The notes under the pieces are model-generated. The model made no database searches. It had not been told where the DNA came from and saw only the letters and a list, made by a program, of their open reading frames with translations. Shown piece by piece: positions 17,701 to 27,800 of a stretch of 64,000 nt of DNA. The DNA is from Symbiodinium natans (Eukaryota; Sar; Dinophyceae; Suessiales; Symbiodiniaceae): positions 554,583 to 618,582 of the forward strand of contig CAJNDS010002165.1 of NCBI GenBank assembly GCA_905221605.1, given 5' to 3'. Each line of letters opens with the position of its first letter. Position 1 is the first letter of the stretch. The translations under genes were made by a program, and so were the position numbers.

Positions 17701-17961
17701 CGCGCTAGGCCTCAACGCCCAATCCTAAACCCTAAACCTTAAACCCTACAACCCAAAATCCAGAACCCTAAACCCTAAACCCTAAACCCTAAACCCTAAA
17801 CCCTAAACCCTAAACCCTAAACCCTAAACCCTAAACCCTAAACCCTAAACCCTAAACTCCATCTTCCTTGCAACCAGCTGCGAGCTTCTGCACCGCGCGC
17901 ATGGCGGTGCGGCCCTCGTGGCGCTTGGGGACGGCGCAGACGCCGGCGTTGTCGATGCCAC
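8719..17961 (-). CDS. LHC gene A: chlorophyll a-c/peridinin-type light-harvesting protein
   Basis: This is a three-helix antenna protein of the thylakoid that binds chlorophyll and carotenoid and passes energy to the photosystems. Thirteen exons join in one frame: 17879-17961, 16942-17003, 16487-16529, 15909-15983, 14837-14865, 14356-14419, 14115-14146, 12589-12651, 11926-11974, 11216-11254, 10495-10527, 9466-9519 and 8719-8754 (TGA). They encode about 220 residues. In order one sees the N-terminal SVPFLRYP and GFDPLGVTDALP motifs, helix 1 (AELKHGRIAM then LATVGWIATDLG), VANSVEAHDK, helix 2 (GYMLPFFGAIGVFELF), GDYWLGKQFLPK, helix 3 (ELENGRLAMFAFSGIVTQ) and the end TGKPWPFM. ExxHGR and ExxNGR carry the usual chlorophyll ligands. 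Every junction keeps phase. Donors are GT, GC or GA. Exon 17879-17961 begins in mid-codon, so at least one 5' exon is missing from my reading. Introns are packed with TTTAGGG repeats. Confidence 0.88.
9466..9519 (-). CDS. LHC gene A helix 3 exon
   Basis: An 18-codon exon, ELENGRLAMFAFSGIVTQ, the hallmark third helix of LHC proteins (ExxNGRLAM). It follows the GA donor of exon 10495-10527 (DPAKEKDMRLK) and ends at a GC donor. The final exon 8719-8754 adds AVATGKPWPFM and TGA. Confidence 0.9.
9771..10063. repeat. (CCCCCTAAA)n minisatellite inside an LHC gene A intron
   Basis: About 27 copies of the 9-mer CCCCCTAAA, a telomere-like heptamer with two extra C, ending in a C-run. It sits in the intron between exons 10495-10527 and 9466-9519. 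The long KPP and GFR frames across it are repeat translations, not genes. Confidence 0.92.
11561..11623. repeat. Hairpin element, 19-bp inverted repeat
   Basis: The arms 11561-11579 and 11605-11623 are perfect inverted copies of ACTAACAGTCCTTAATAGG. The spacer contains TATAGTACCCCCC. The element lies in the LHC gene A intron 11255-11925. A related element lies at 13013-13100. This looks like a small MITE or introner unit. Confidence 0.8.
12589..12651 (-). CDS. LHC gene A helix 2 exon
   Basis: A 63-nt exon reading MVEAGYMLPFFGAIGVFELF, with single bases completing codons at both edges. GYMLPFFGAIGVFE is typical of LHC helix 2, with the E a predicted ligand. The next exon (11926-11974) continues in phase as WLFFQSWPLGEGINRE. 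Confidence 0.87.
13013..13100. repeat. Hairpin element related to 11561-11623
   Basis: Imperfect arms (GTTCCCTCTTATACCAACAG and its near complement ending at 13100) flank TAGTACCCCTAC. It shares ACAGTCCTTAA and TAGTACCCC with the 11.5-kb element, so the two belong to one family. It lies in the LHC gene A intron 12652-14114. Confidence 0.75.
13275..13883. repeat. GTAT/TA microsatellites and CACCCCCACAAA minisatellite
   Basis: Simple GTAT and TA runs lie at about 13281-13355 and 13495-13520. Two blocks of the unit CACCCCCACAAA follow (about 13616-13735 and 13804-13880), separated by a unique 65 bp. All are inside the intron between LHC gene A helix-2 exon and exon 14115-14146. Open frames here are repeat translations. 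Confidence 0.88.
14356..14865 (-). CDS. LHC gene A helix 1 exons (14837-14865 and 14356-14419)
   Basis: Helix 1 is split across two exons. The first gives AELKHGRIA and two bases of the Met codon; the second supplies the last base and reads LATVGWIATDLGFRFPG. The split codon is restored only with a GC donor (AT|GC) and an AG|G acceptor. This is strong evidence that the islands are real exons and that GC donors are used. Confidence 0.87.
15909..15983 (-). CDS. LHC gene A exon: GFDPLG motif
   Basis: A 25-codon exon with GGCTGGGTC at its start and a GT donor after the codon for E. It contains GFDPLGVTDALPVYWVRE, the conserved segment just before LHC helix 1. It joins exon 14837-14865 exactly at WVRE-AELKHGR. 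Confidence 0.85.
17043..17570. repeat. About 100-bp inverted repeat in LHC gene A intron
   Basis: The arms at about 17043-17140 and 17470-17570 match as reverse complements with several mismatches (AACCATGGGCCC, GGTAAGGGAC/GTCCCTTACC, CCGAAGTATG/CATACTTCGG, ACCCTTATA/TATAAGGGT). A shorter hairpin using the same CCGAAGTATGGGC motif ends at about 17170. The enclosed 330 bp has no supported gene. It is a foldback or introner-like insertion in intron 17004-17878. Confidence 0.7.
17879..17961 (-). CDS. LHC gene A, first exon recognised (transit-peptide end)
   Basis: An 83-nt exon with AG|G acceptor and GC donor. It reads GIDNAGVCAVPKRHEGRTAM and continues for seven residues. The RTAMRAV stretch resembles the processing region of plastid transit peptides. 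Two leading bases complete a codon begun in an upstream exon that I could not place between 17962 and 18878. Confidence 0.6.
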
Positions 17962-18878
17962 CTGCAGCTTTGGGGCTTCGGGGGGTTGGGGGGGGTTTGA
18001 GGTTTAGGGTTTAGGGTTTAGGGTTTAGGGTTTAGGGTTTAGGGTTTAGGGTTTAGGGTTTAGGGTTTAGGGTTTAGGGTTTAGGGTTTAGGGAAATTAG
18101 GGCTTAGGGGTTTCTTGAGGAGAATGCCTGGAAGTAGGGTTCGGGGATGGATGCTGGTTTACAGGATGCCTGAGGGTTCATGAGTACCCTAAACCCTAAC
18201 CCTAAACCCTAAACCGTAAATCCTAAACCGTAAACCCTAAACCCTAAACCCTAAACCGATAAGCTGGAAGATATGCAGGGCAACTGAACTTCGAACCCTA
18301 GCTGAAGCGAGCTCAGCCCTGATTACCTTCAAGGCAGGGTTGGCTATTGTGTGAGGCCCCGCGACCCTAAATCCCAAACCCTCAACCCTAAACCCCAGTC
18401 CCACCCAACCCTCCTTCCTGCCCTTCCGGCCCTTGCATCTCAGCTTGAACCGGAATCTCCTGATAAACGTCAACCCCCACAACCCTACTAGCCCCGGATT
18501 TCTTGGGCTTCTGTTTCGGGTTCGGGCAGCTCCTTGCCGCATGGCTCCTTTTCGGGTTTAGGGTTTAGGGTTTAGGGTTTAGGGTTTAGGGTTTAGGGTT
18601 TAGGGTTTAGGGTTTAGGGTTTAGGGTTTAGGGTTTGGGGTTCCGGTACCCCGTACTCAATTCCGAACCCCACGAAGAAGTCAATAATCTGGAGACCCCC
18701 CCCCGAATTCGGCTCTTAAGGACACACACTGCAATCACAAGCCATCCAGAGGCGCGACCTAAGTCGCCTGTCCAAAAAACAGCCCCGAAAGGGAACCTAC
18801 GAACCCTGAACCCAACACCTGCAAACCCTAAAGCCCTAAAACCCTAAACCCTAGGCCCTAAACAAACCTAATTGGGGC
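17962..18878. other. Interval between LHC gene B stop and LHC gene A
   Basis: Contains TTTAGGG arrays (18001-18095, 18553-18630) and three islands (18110-18200, 18240-18360, 18640-18830). The missing first exon(s) and the start codon of LHC gene A should be here, but no island shows a clear Met-leader with a compatible phase. Confidence 0.5.
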
Positions 18879-18895
18879 TCAAGGCAATTTCACGC
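18879..18895 (-). CDS. LHC gene B terminal micro-exon (17 nt)
   Basis: The acceptor CAG is followed by GC GTG AAA TTG CCT TGA. The first two bases complete the Gly codon begun at the end of exon 19076-19138 (SFSG), giving the C-terminus SGVKLP. Phase and stop fit, but such a short exon needs transcript support. Confidence 0.5.
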
Positions 18896-21800
18896 CTGGG
18901 AGCCTTTCGGGTTTAGGGGATTAGGGGTTTAGGGTTTAGGGTTCAGGGTTTAATGGTTTCGAGTTTAGGGTTTAGGGTTCAACCTTGCAAAGGTCGGGTA
19001 CAATGAGGGTGTTGGGAAGGGAGGGAGCGCAAGAAACCCCTGGAAAACCCGGGGTGTTTTGGGTCGAGCGGCTGCCGCTGAAGGACTGGCAGTTGTTAAT
19101 GTGCTGCACAATAAACTGCACAGGCTCGCCCCAGAAACCTTCAGAGGCGATCTCGGGTCGAGGGTTGAGGGGTTCAGGGTCAGGATTTGGGTCCAGAGAC
19201 AATATAAACCTCTGCAACCCCCCCTAGACCCTAAACCCTCAACCCTAATGCCCTAGACCGAAAACCCTAAACCCTGTTTGCCCTAAACCTTAAGCCCAAA
19301 AAAAATTGGAAAATCGGGTTGGATTTGGGCATTGCAGCGGAAGATTCTGCCACTAAACCCTACACCCAAAAATTTCGAAACCATAAGCGCCTAAACTCCG
19401 AACTCCAAAACCCGAAACATCCAAGGCTTTTGGGATTGCGCTGGAGTTGCTGATGCGCGGTGCTCCATGGCTCTGAAGGCGCGAATCCTCAAGAAATCCG
19501 ACGAACCCGAAGATCATGAAGAACCCTTGTAGGGTTTGGGGTTTAGATTTTTCTGGCTGCAGCCCCAATGGCCGTTCTTGTTCATGTAGCTGAGAGGAGC
19601 CTCCCCGAAGGTTCCATCCTCAAGCACTTAAGACATCGTAGGGTGCAGGGTTTAGGGTTTAGGGTTTAGGGTTTAGGGTTTAGGGTTTAGGGTTTAGGGT
19701 TTAGGGTTTAGGGTTTAGGGTTTAGGGTTTAGGGTTTAGGGTTTAGGGTTTGGGTTTGAGGGTTTAGGGTTTCGGGTGCATCGAGAATAACATGGTTATG
19801 GAAGCAAATCATACGAGTTGCCAATCACAAAGATGGGGCGCATCTCCAGTAGCTGACTTGGCAACCCAAAAGCCCTTTCGAAGCTTTAGGGATCAGGGTT
19901 CAGGGTTCAGCGTTTAAGCTTAGGGTTTCAGGGTGTAGGGTCCACGCCCTCCCCCCACCACCCCAACCTACTTTCACTTTAGGTTGCGAGGGGAGCTCTC
20001 AACCTCCTCGTGCTGGAGTTCAGGACCCTCAACCCTGAGCCCCAAGCCCCGAACCCTCAGTCCTCAACCCATGCTGTAGGGAAACCGACAGGAAAGATTC
20101 GGGTTCCCCACCCCTCCCTTTGAGGAGCCTACAAACCCCAAGCCCCCGATCCTAAACCCCAAACCCTACACCCTAACCCCCTGGTTGACCCGTAAAGAAT
20201 GTTCGGGAACATTGACCCACATACCCTGGTTGCAAACCCTCATCCCCTCATCCCCTCATCATCCCCTCATAATCCCCTCATCCCCTCATGAACCCCAACC
20301 GCCTAACTCCTACGGAAGGGTTCCGGCAAAACCCCAAAACCCGAAAAACCTAAACCCTGAACCCTCAACCCTAGACCCTAAACCCTAAACCCCAAAACCG
20401 TAAACCCTAAACCCTAAACCCTGAACCCTAAACCCTAAACCCTCAACCCTCTCCTGCCACATGAGGCCCATGATGGCCACCATCGCCAGGCGGCCGTTGT
20501 TACGCTCAGAGGTCTGCCTTCGCTCGAGCTCCTCCTGGAACAGAGAAGGGTTTAGGGTTTAGGGTTTAGGGTTTAGGGCTTAGGGCTTAGGGTTTAGGGC
20601 TTAGGGCTTAGGGTTTAGGGTTTAGGTTTTAGGGAAGGGTTTAGGGTTGATGTGGCTCTGGGCTTAAGGAGCTCAGAAGACCCTAACGCCTGAAGACCCT
20701 GAGTGATGGGTTCCCTTCTTGGGGCTTCCCACTGCAACTCACACGCGGCCATATACTTCGGGCACCCCAAAGCTTTAGGCGCATGGAAAACACACCCTAA
20801 ACCCAAACCCTAAACCTTAAACCGTAACCCTACACCCAAAACCCTAAACCCTAAACCCTACACCGTAAACCCTACACCCTAAACCCTAAACCCTAGACCC
20901 TAAACCCCAAACCCCAAACCCCAAAACCCCAAGAAGCGTGGCGGGGCCGCATCGTCGATGCCATCCAGGAGCTCAATGCCCTGGCCGAAGTCGTAGAGGC
21001 CCATGCCTCCCGCCCGGGGCTTCACCAGCACCTGGCAAGGGGTTGAGGGCTTTAGGGCTTAGGGTTTAGGGTTTAGGGTTTTAGGGTTTTTAGGGTTTAA
21101 GGTTTAGGGTTTAGGGAACCTGCTAGAGTTTGGGGTTTGGGGCTTGGGGTTTGTTAGTGTTCGCAGCGGCCTAGGCCCCGGTCAACTCACCGGCATGGCA
21201 CCCCCAAAACCCCATTTGAAACTCGCATCCACCCTCCCAAATTTCCCAAACTCGATTTGAATCCAACCCCCCCTCTCCTGCCAAAACAGCAAGGCTCAGG
21301 CCCAACAACTAAGCGTAAGAGCTCCATGCGGAACAGGTTGATTCCCGGACAAACACTCTTGTCTGCAACCTCCCTGGGCAGCCTGTTGGGAGCCCCTTGG
21401 GCCTCTTTGTAAGCCGTTTGAATCCGAGTCTCCAAAGAATGCTAAACCTTGGGATGGGGACTATAGTACCCCCCTTCTGGGTGAAGGCACGCATAACTCG
21501 GACAGCGATAAGCAGGCGAACGATTTTATGGTGTAGGGCTTAGTGAAGTTTAGCGTTTCTGTCGTGCCATCAGCCCGACACGCGGGAGGCCTGAACCTAG
21601 GCAAGCCCCGGAAATCCGATTTAAACAGACCAAGAAAAGACTATCGAAATATTAGATATCCGACTGAAAAGATCCCCCAAACAATGCATGAAAGCAAAAC
21701 AAAACCCCAAGAAAGAGTTAAAAAGGACAAAAACGCCCGCACAAAGACCGAGATCTAAACCCTTAACCCCCTAAACCCCCTCAACCACCTAAACCCCCTA

Positions 21801-24800
21801 AAACCCCTAAACCCCCTAAACAGCCCCTAAACGCCCCCTAAACCCTAAACCCTAAACCCTAAACCCTAACCCTAAACCCCTGAGATGGTTTCGGGCCATA
21901 AGCCTCGTGGGCCCCGATCAAGGCAAAGAGCTGCACCCAGCCCTCGGGATATCTTGGGGGGGCTAGGGTTTAGGGTTTAGGGTTTAGGGTTTGGGGTTTA
22001 GGGTTTAGGGTTTAGGGTTTAGGGTTTAGGGTTTAGGGTTTAGGGTTTAGGGTTTAGGGTTTAGGGTTTAGGGTTGAATCTGGCTATCTTGGCGCTTTGA
22101 TGGGCTGTTGGAGGGGTACCGAGGGTGTTGGGTTTAGGGTTTAGGAGTTGAGGGTTTAAGGTTCTAGGAGTTGAGGGTTTAGGGTTTAGGGGTAATTTCA
22201 GGGTTTGTCAGGTGTTCAGGGCTTTGAGAGTGTTTGTTCAAAGGTTGTTGTTGGTGGGTCGCTTAGGGTTGTGTGACGGGTTGTTGGGGTTCCTTGCGGT
22301 TCCTTTAGGTTTGGGGCTTTGAAGGTTTAAGGTTTAGGTTTTAGGGTTAACCTAAACCCTACACCCTAACCCCTAAACCCTAAACCCTACACCCGAACTA
22401 AACCCCAAACCCTCAACATACATGTTTCGACCCGGTGCAACAGCTCAAGCTTCCTCTGAGGCACTTTGATGACTTTAGAGGGTTTAGGGCCAAAACCCTA
22501 AACCCCAAACCCTAAACCCTAAACCCTCTCTTACCATATACATATGTAAACCTTTGTTGAATTTCAGTTTTGGCCGTTTATTTTCAGCTTCTGGCCGCTC
22601 TATTCTCAGTTTGGCCGCTTTGTTTTCAGATTTTGGCAGCTTGATTTTCAGTTTTTAGCCGCTTTATTTTCAGACATTTGGCCGTTTTTTGCTTTCTCAA
22701 TGTTATGGGATTCTCGCCGTCTTTGCGTTCTCAATGTGATGGGAGTCTCTGGGTGGGTGGGTGTTATTATATCAGAGCCGTAAATAAACTTGAACCCTAA
22801 ACCCCAAACCCTAAACCCTAAACCCTAGACCCTAGACCCTAGACCCTAGACCCTAACCCTAAACCCTGAAAACCCTCACAGCCCCCCGTGCCTCGACGGG
22901 GATGCTCTCCAAGGCGCCCAGGCCGTGCTTGAAGTCCTGCTTTCGGCATGTCAGGGTTTGGGGTTTGTAAGGTGTATGATTTGGGGTTTAGGGTTTAGGG
23001 TCCAGGGTTCAGCATCTCAAGTCCAAGCATTCACTAGTCAAGCACCTTGTCAAGCGTTGGAAAAAACCCCACCCACCCAAGAAACCCATAACATTGAGAA
23101 AATATAAAGTTCACTCAATACTTTCCCGGTGGGCTTAAAGCTCAAAGTCCAGTTGGCCCAAAACCCGAAATCTAAGGCCCACAATAGACCCCTAAACCCT
23201 ATGCCCCAAATCCTAGGGCCTTAACCCCTCGAACCTATGGTTTAGGAGCTTCAAAAGGGGTTCCCAGGAATAAACCCTAAGCCCCAAACCCTACAGCCCT
23301 AAACCCTATGCCCCAAACCCTAAGAGCCGTTTAGGACCCTCCCCGGGTGGAAAAAAACCATTTGCCGACGAAGGGGGTCAGGGTTTAGGGCCCCCCCCGG
23401 GTGGGAAAAAACCATTGCCGACGAAGGGGGTCAGGGTTTAGGGCCCCCCCCGGGTGGAAAAAAACCATTTGCCGACGAAGGGGGTCAGGGTTTAGGGCCG
23501 CCCCCGGGTGGAAAAAAACCATTTGCCGACGAAGGGGGTCAGGGTTTAGGGCCCCCCCCGGGTGGAAAAAAACCATTTGCCGACGAAGGGGGTCAGGGTT
23601 TAGGGCGTGGAAAAAACCATTTGCCGACGAAGGGGGTCAGGGTTTAGGGCCCCCCCCGGGTGGAAAAAAACCATTTGCCGACGAAGGGGGTCAGGGTTTA
23701 GGGGGCTCCCGGGTGGAAAAAAACCATTTGCCGACGAAGGGGGTCAGGGTTTAGGGTCCCCCCGGGTGAAAAAAAACCATTTGCCGACGAAGGGGGTCAG
23801 GGTTTAGGGCCCCCTCGCGGGTGAAAAAAAACCATTTGCCGACGAAGGGGGTCAGGGTTTAGGACCCCCCCGGGTGGAAAAAAACCATTTGCCGACGAAG
23901 GGGGTCAGGGTTTAGGGCCTCCCCGGGTGGAAAAAAGCCATTTGCCGACGAAGGGGGTCAGGGTTTAGGGCCCCCCCCGGGTGGAAAAAAACCATTTGCC
24001 GACGAAGGGGGTCAGGGTTTAGGGCCCCCCCCGGGTGGAAAAAAAACATTTGCCGACGAAGGGGGTCAGGGTTTAGGACCCCCCCGGGTGGAAAAAAACC
24101 ATTTGCCGACGAAGGGGGTCAGGGTTTAGGGCCCCCCCCGGGTGGAAAAAAACCATTTGCCGACGAAGGGGGTCAGGGTTAGGGCCCCCCCCCGGGTGGA
24201 AAAAAACCATTTGCCGACGAAGGTCATTAGGGTTTAAATATACATAGCAAGAGAGGGTTTAGGGTTTAGGGTTTAGGTTTTGGGGTTTGGGGTTTAGGGT
24301 TTAGGGTTTAGGGTTTATTGCCCCGAAAATAAAGGGGGTTCTTGTTGTCGTCCCGTTTGGGTACCCATTATAAGGCGGCACCCTTCAAAAAGGGATCCCA
24401 AAAAGGGACCCTAATTGAGAAAACCACCCATTTGCCAGCCAATCAAAGGGGGCAAAGGGCCCCCAGGGGGTAGCAGAAGCCTCGACAGGCCTTGCCTTTC
24501 AGAAGTTCCTCTTGAGTAATGTCCAGGAAACCCCAACCCTAACCCGAAAACCCGAAACCCTAAACCCTAAACAAACCCTAAACCGTAAACCCGAAACCCT
24601 GGCAAAATTACGGGACACGAGGAAAAAACTCCCCAAACCCTAAACCTAAATCTTAAACCATCAACCCTAAACCCTAAACCCCGTTGGCAGTCAAGGGGTA
24701 GCTAAAAAACAAACACGAATGACATCAAGTGGTGGGGGGGGCTTACGTAATGAAAAGAGCTGCTGGGTAAACAGCGTCGCTTCACAGAGTTGTACGGGTG

Positions 24801-27800
24801 GAGTTTGCTTTTAGGGCCCGAAACCTTAACATCCTAATCCCGAACATCCTGCAAGCCTCCACTTCAGCCTCAAACCCTACACCCTAAACCCTAAACCCTA
24901 AACCCCAAACCCCAAACCTTAAGGCCCTAATCCCCAAAAACATTCCGGCTTTTGGCACCTCGCAGCCCGGGAAGCGGAAAATCTCGGGCATGATGTAACC
25001 AACCTCCCAGGGCGTTTGGAGCGCCCCTCTGGGGGCTCAGGGCTTATTGCTTCGGATCTGTGACCCTGAACCCTGAACCCCTAAACCCTAAAACCTAAGC
25101 CCTCAACCCTAAACCCTAAACCCTACCCTAAGCCCTGGGCTGTAGGACTTCAGGGCAGGAGGGAGGTTCAGGGGCTTTTGGGGTTTTTGGGGCTTTGGCC
25201 CAGATTCTTTCGCAGGTGTCCTTTCTGATGGTAACTTAAGTTAGGTTCCTCAACAGCCATCTTAAGGTTGTAACCCTACACCCTAAACCCTAAGCCCTAA
25301 ACCCTAAACCCTAAACCCTAAGCCCTAAACCCTAAACCCTAAGCCCTAAACCCTAAGCCCTAAACCCCCTTAGAAGCCAAGGAGGGCTCGGAGAGAGAGG
25401 CTGCTAGCGCTTCGGGGTTCTTCGGGGTTTAGGGTTTCGGGTTTCGGGTTTAGGGTTTTGGGCTTAGGGTTTAGGGTTTAGGGGTTTGGGGTTTAGGGTG
25501 TAGGATTTAGGGTTGAGGGTTGAGGGCTTGGAGTTTAGGGTTTAGGGTTTGGAAGAATTTGTCAGGTCTAGGGGTGCGCGCACGCTTGAGAGAGCTTTTT
25601 GGGGTGTCCCAAGAGCCCCCCTCTCCCTGACCCGTGCACCGTGGCGATCATGGCCACCCGTCCGTGCTTAATCTCGACGGCGGTGTAGCGGTCCATCTTG
25701 GCATCCGTGCTGCCCAGGTTCCTTGACTGGCTCTTAGTCGGGAATGAGGGAATGAGGTACCTATATACTCCCGCCCCTTATTCCCTCATTCCCTAGGAAG
25801 AATTAAGTTCAGGCTGTAAGGGGTCGGAGTTTCGGGCTCCATCCGTTCTGACAGCACAGACAACTCCCAGCGCTCACAACCCTAAACCCGAAGCCCTCAA
25901 GACTTTGAAGCATTCAGACAGGCTCTTGCACCCTGAAGCGCCAATGATTCTCCCTGGTTCTTAGTAGGGAATGAAGGAGTGAAGGCCCTACATATACCCT
26001 TTAAGGGAGTATATAGGATGTATATAGGTACCTGAGTCCTTCATTCCCTACCAAGAACCAGCCCGAAGGAGACCAAGAGGCAGAGGGTCGAACTTGTCCG
26101 TGAGGGGCATGCACACACCCACCACTTGCCGAGCTGTGGGGGCTCTGCCTCAAAAGCACCAAACCCTCAACTCTAAACCCTAAACCTAGAACCTCAACCC
26201 TAAACCCTAAACCCCTAAGCCTAAGACCCTGAACCCTAAACCCCTAACACCCTGCACCCTACACCCGTATCAGGGGTCGCAATCCAGTCAACGCGTGCAA
26301 CGTGCCGAGTGCCGCCCTTCCGAGCCCTCAGCAGAATCCGCTAAGTCAAAAGGGTTTACAGGGTTGGGTTTGAGGACTCTAGGATCTTAAGGAGCTATGC
26401 GAGGGCCGAGCGCCCCTGCAACCCTAAAACCCTTAAACCCACGCTGCGGCCCTCGGCCTCCAAAAGCGATTAAAATTGGGGTTTAGGGTTTAGGGTTTAG
26501 GGTTTAGGGTTTAGGGTTTAGGGTTTAGGGCTTAGGGCTTAGCAGGACCCTTCCTACAAACCCCCCGGAAGGTCTCCCGACTCGACATCTCATCAGGGCC
26601 CCCGGGCGCAGCGACGTGCCCGCAGCCAAGGCAGCTGTGGCCACGGCCGTAGCGCCCACACCCCAGGCGGCAGACGCGGCACTGGGAGCCTCCAGAGCAG
26701 CTGTGGCAGGTTTAGGGCATAGGGTTTAGAGTTTAGGGCTTAGGGTTTGGGATCTCGGGTTAAGGGTTTAGGGTGTCCATGAAAATGTCTGGAGAACCCT
26801 ACAAGTCTGAGTACCTTTCTCTACACCCTGAACCCAAAGTAGGAGCTGTTCAATTATGGCTTTGGGGTTCAGGATGTGTGGGTTCAGGGTTTACGTGTTC
26901 AGGGGATGCGGGCTACGGGTAAATTTAGGGTCCATAGGGTTTAACGTGTCGGGTTAAGGGGTCCTAAACCCTAAACCCTAAACCCTAAACCCCTAAACTC
27001 TAAACCGTAAACCCGTTTAGGGTTCAGTGCTTACGGCCCCCGAATGTCCATGCGCCTGGGTGCGGGGCGCGGTCGCGCGCAAGGAGGTGGAGGAGCTGGC
27101 CTTTGGCTTGTTTGTGTAGGATTTAGGGGTTCTTAGGGGGTCGTAGGGGTTCTTAGGGCGTCGCAGGGATTTGGGGTTTAGGGGTTTAGGGGTTTAGGGG
27201 TTTAGGGGCTTATTAGGGGTTTAGGGGTTTAGGGGTTTAGGGGTTTAGGGGTTTAGGGGTTTAGGGGTTCAGGGGTTCAGGGTTAGGGGTTTAGGGGTTT
27301 AGGGGTTAGGGTTTAGGGGTGGGGCTTATTAGGAGTTTAGGGGCTTATTAGTTTAGGGGTTTAGGGGTTTAGGGTTTGGGGTTAGGGGGTTAGGGGTTTA
27401 GGGTTTAGGGGTTTAGGGGTTTAGGGGTTTAGGGGTTTAGGGGTTTAGAGGGGTTTAGGGGTTGAGGGGTTGAGGGGTTTAGGGGTTTAGGGGTTTAGGG
27501 GTCTAGGGGTTCAGGGGTTTAGGGGTTTAGGGGTTTAGGGGTTTAGGGGTTTAGGCTAGGGGTTAAGGGGTTTGGGGGTTTAGGGATTTAGGGGGTTTAC
27601 GGGTTTAGGGGTTTCAGGGTTCTTAGGGGTTAAGGGTCAAGGGGTAAAGGGGTAAAGGGGTAAAGGGGTTAAGGGGTAAAGGGGTAAAGGGGTAAAGGGG
27701 TAAAGGGGTAAAGGGGTAAAGGGGTAAAGGGGTAAAGGGGTAAAGGGGTAAAGGGGTAAAGGCGTAAAGGCGTAAAGGCGTAAAGGGGTAGAGGGGTAGA

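Noticed and set aside
23335-24225. A CRISPR-like array
   Set aside because: Units abut with no unique spacers, the genome is eukaryotic, and the unit is a minisatellite with variable C-runs.
26560-26710. A Cys-rich frame (CHSC, CRVCRLGC, CLGCGH) resembling a zinc-binding domain on the minus strand
   Set aside because: The phase does not fit the neighbouring exons. The alternative frame (SAASAAWGVGATAVATAA) fits both the splice phase and the expected plastid leader of LHC gene B.
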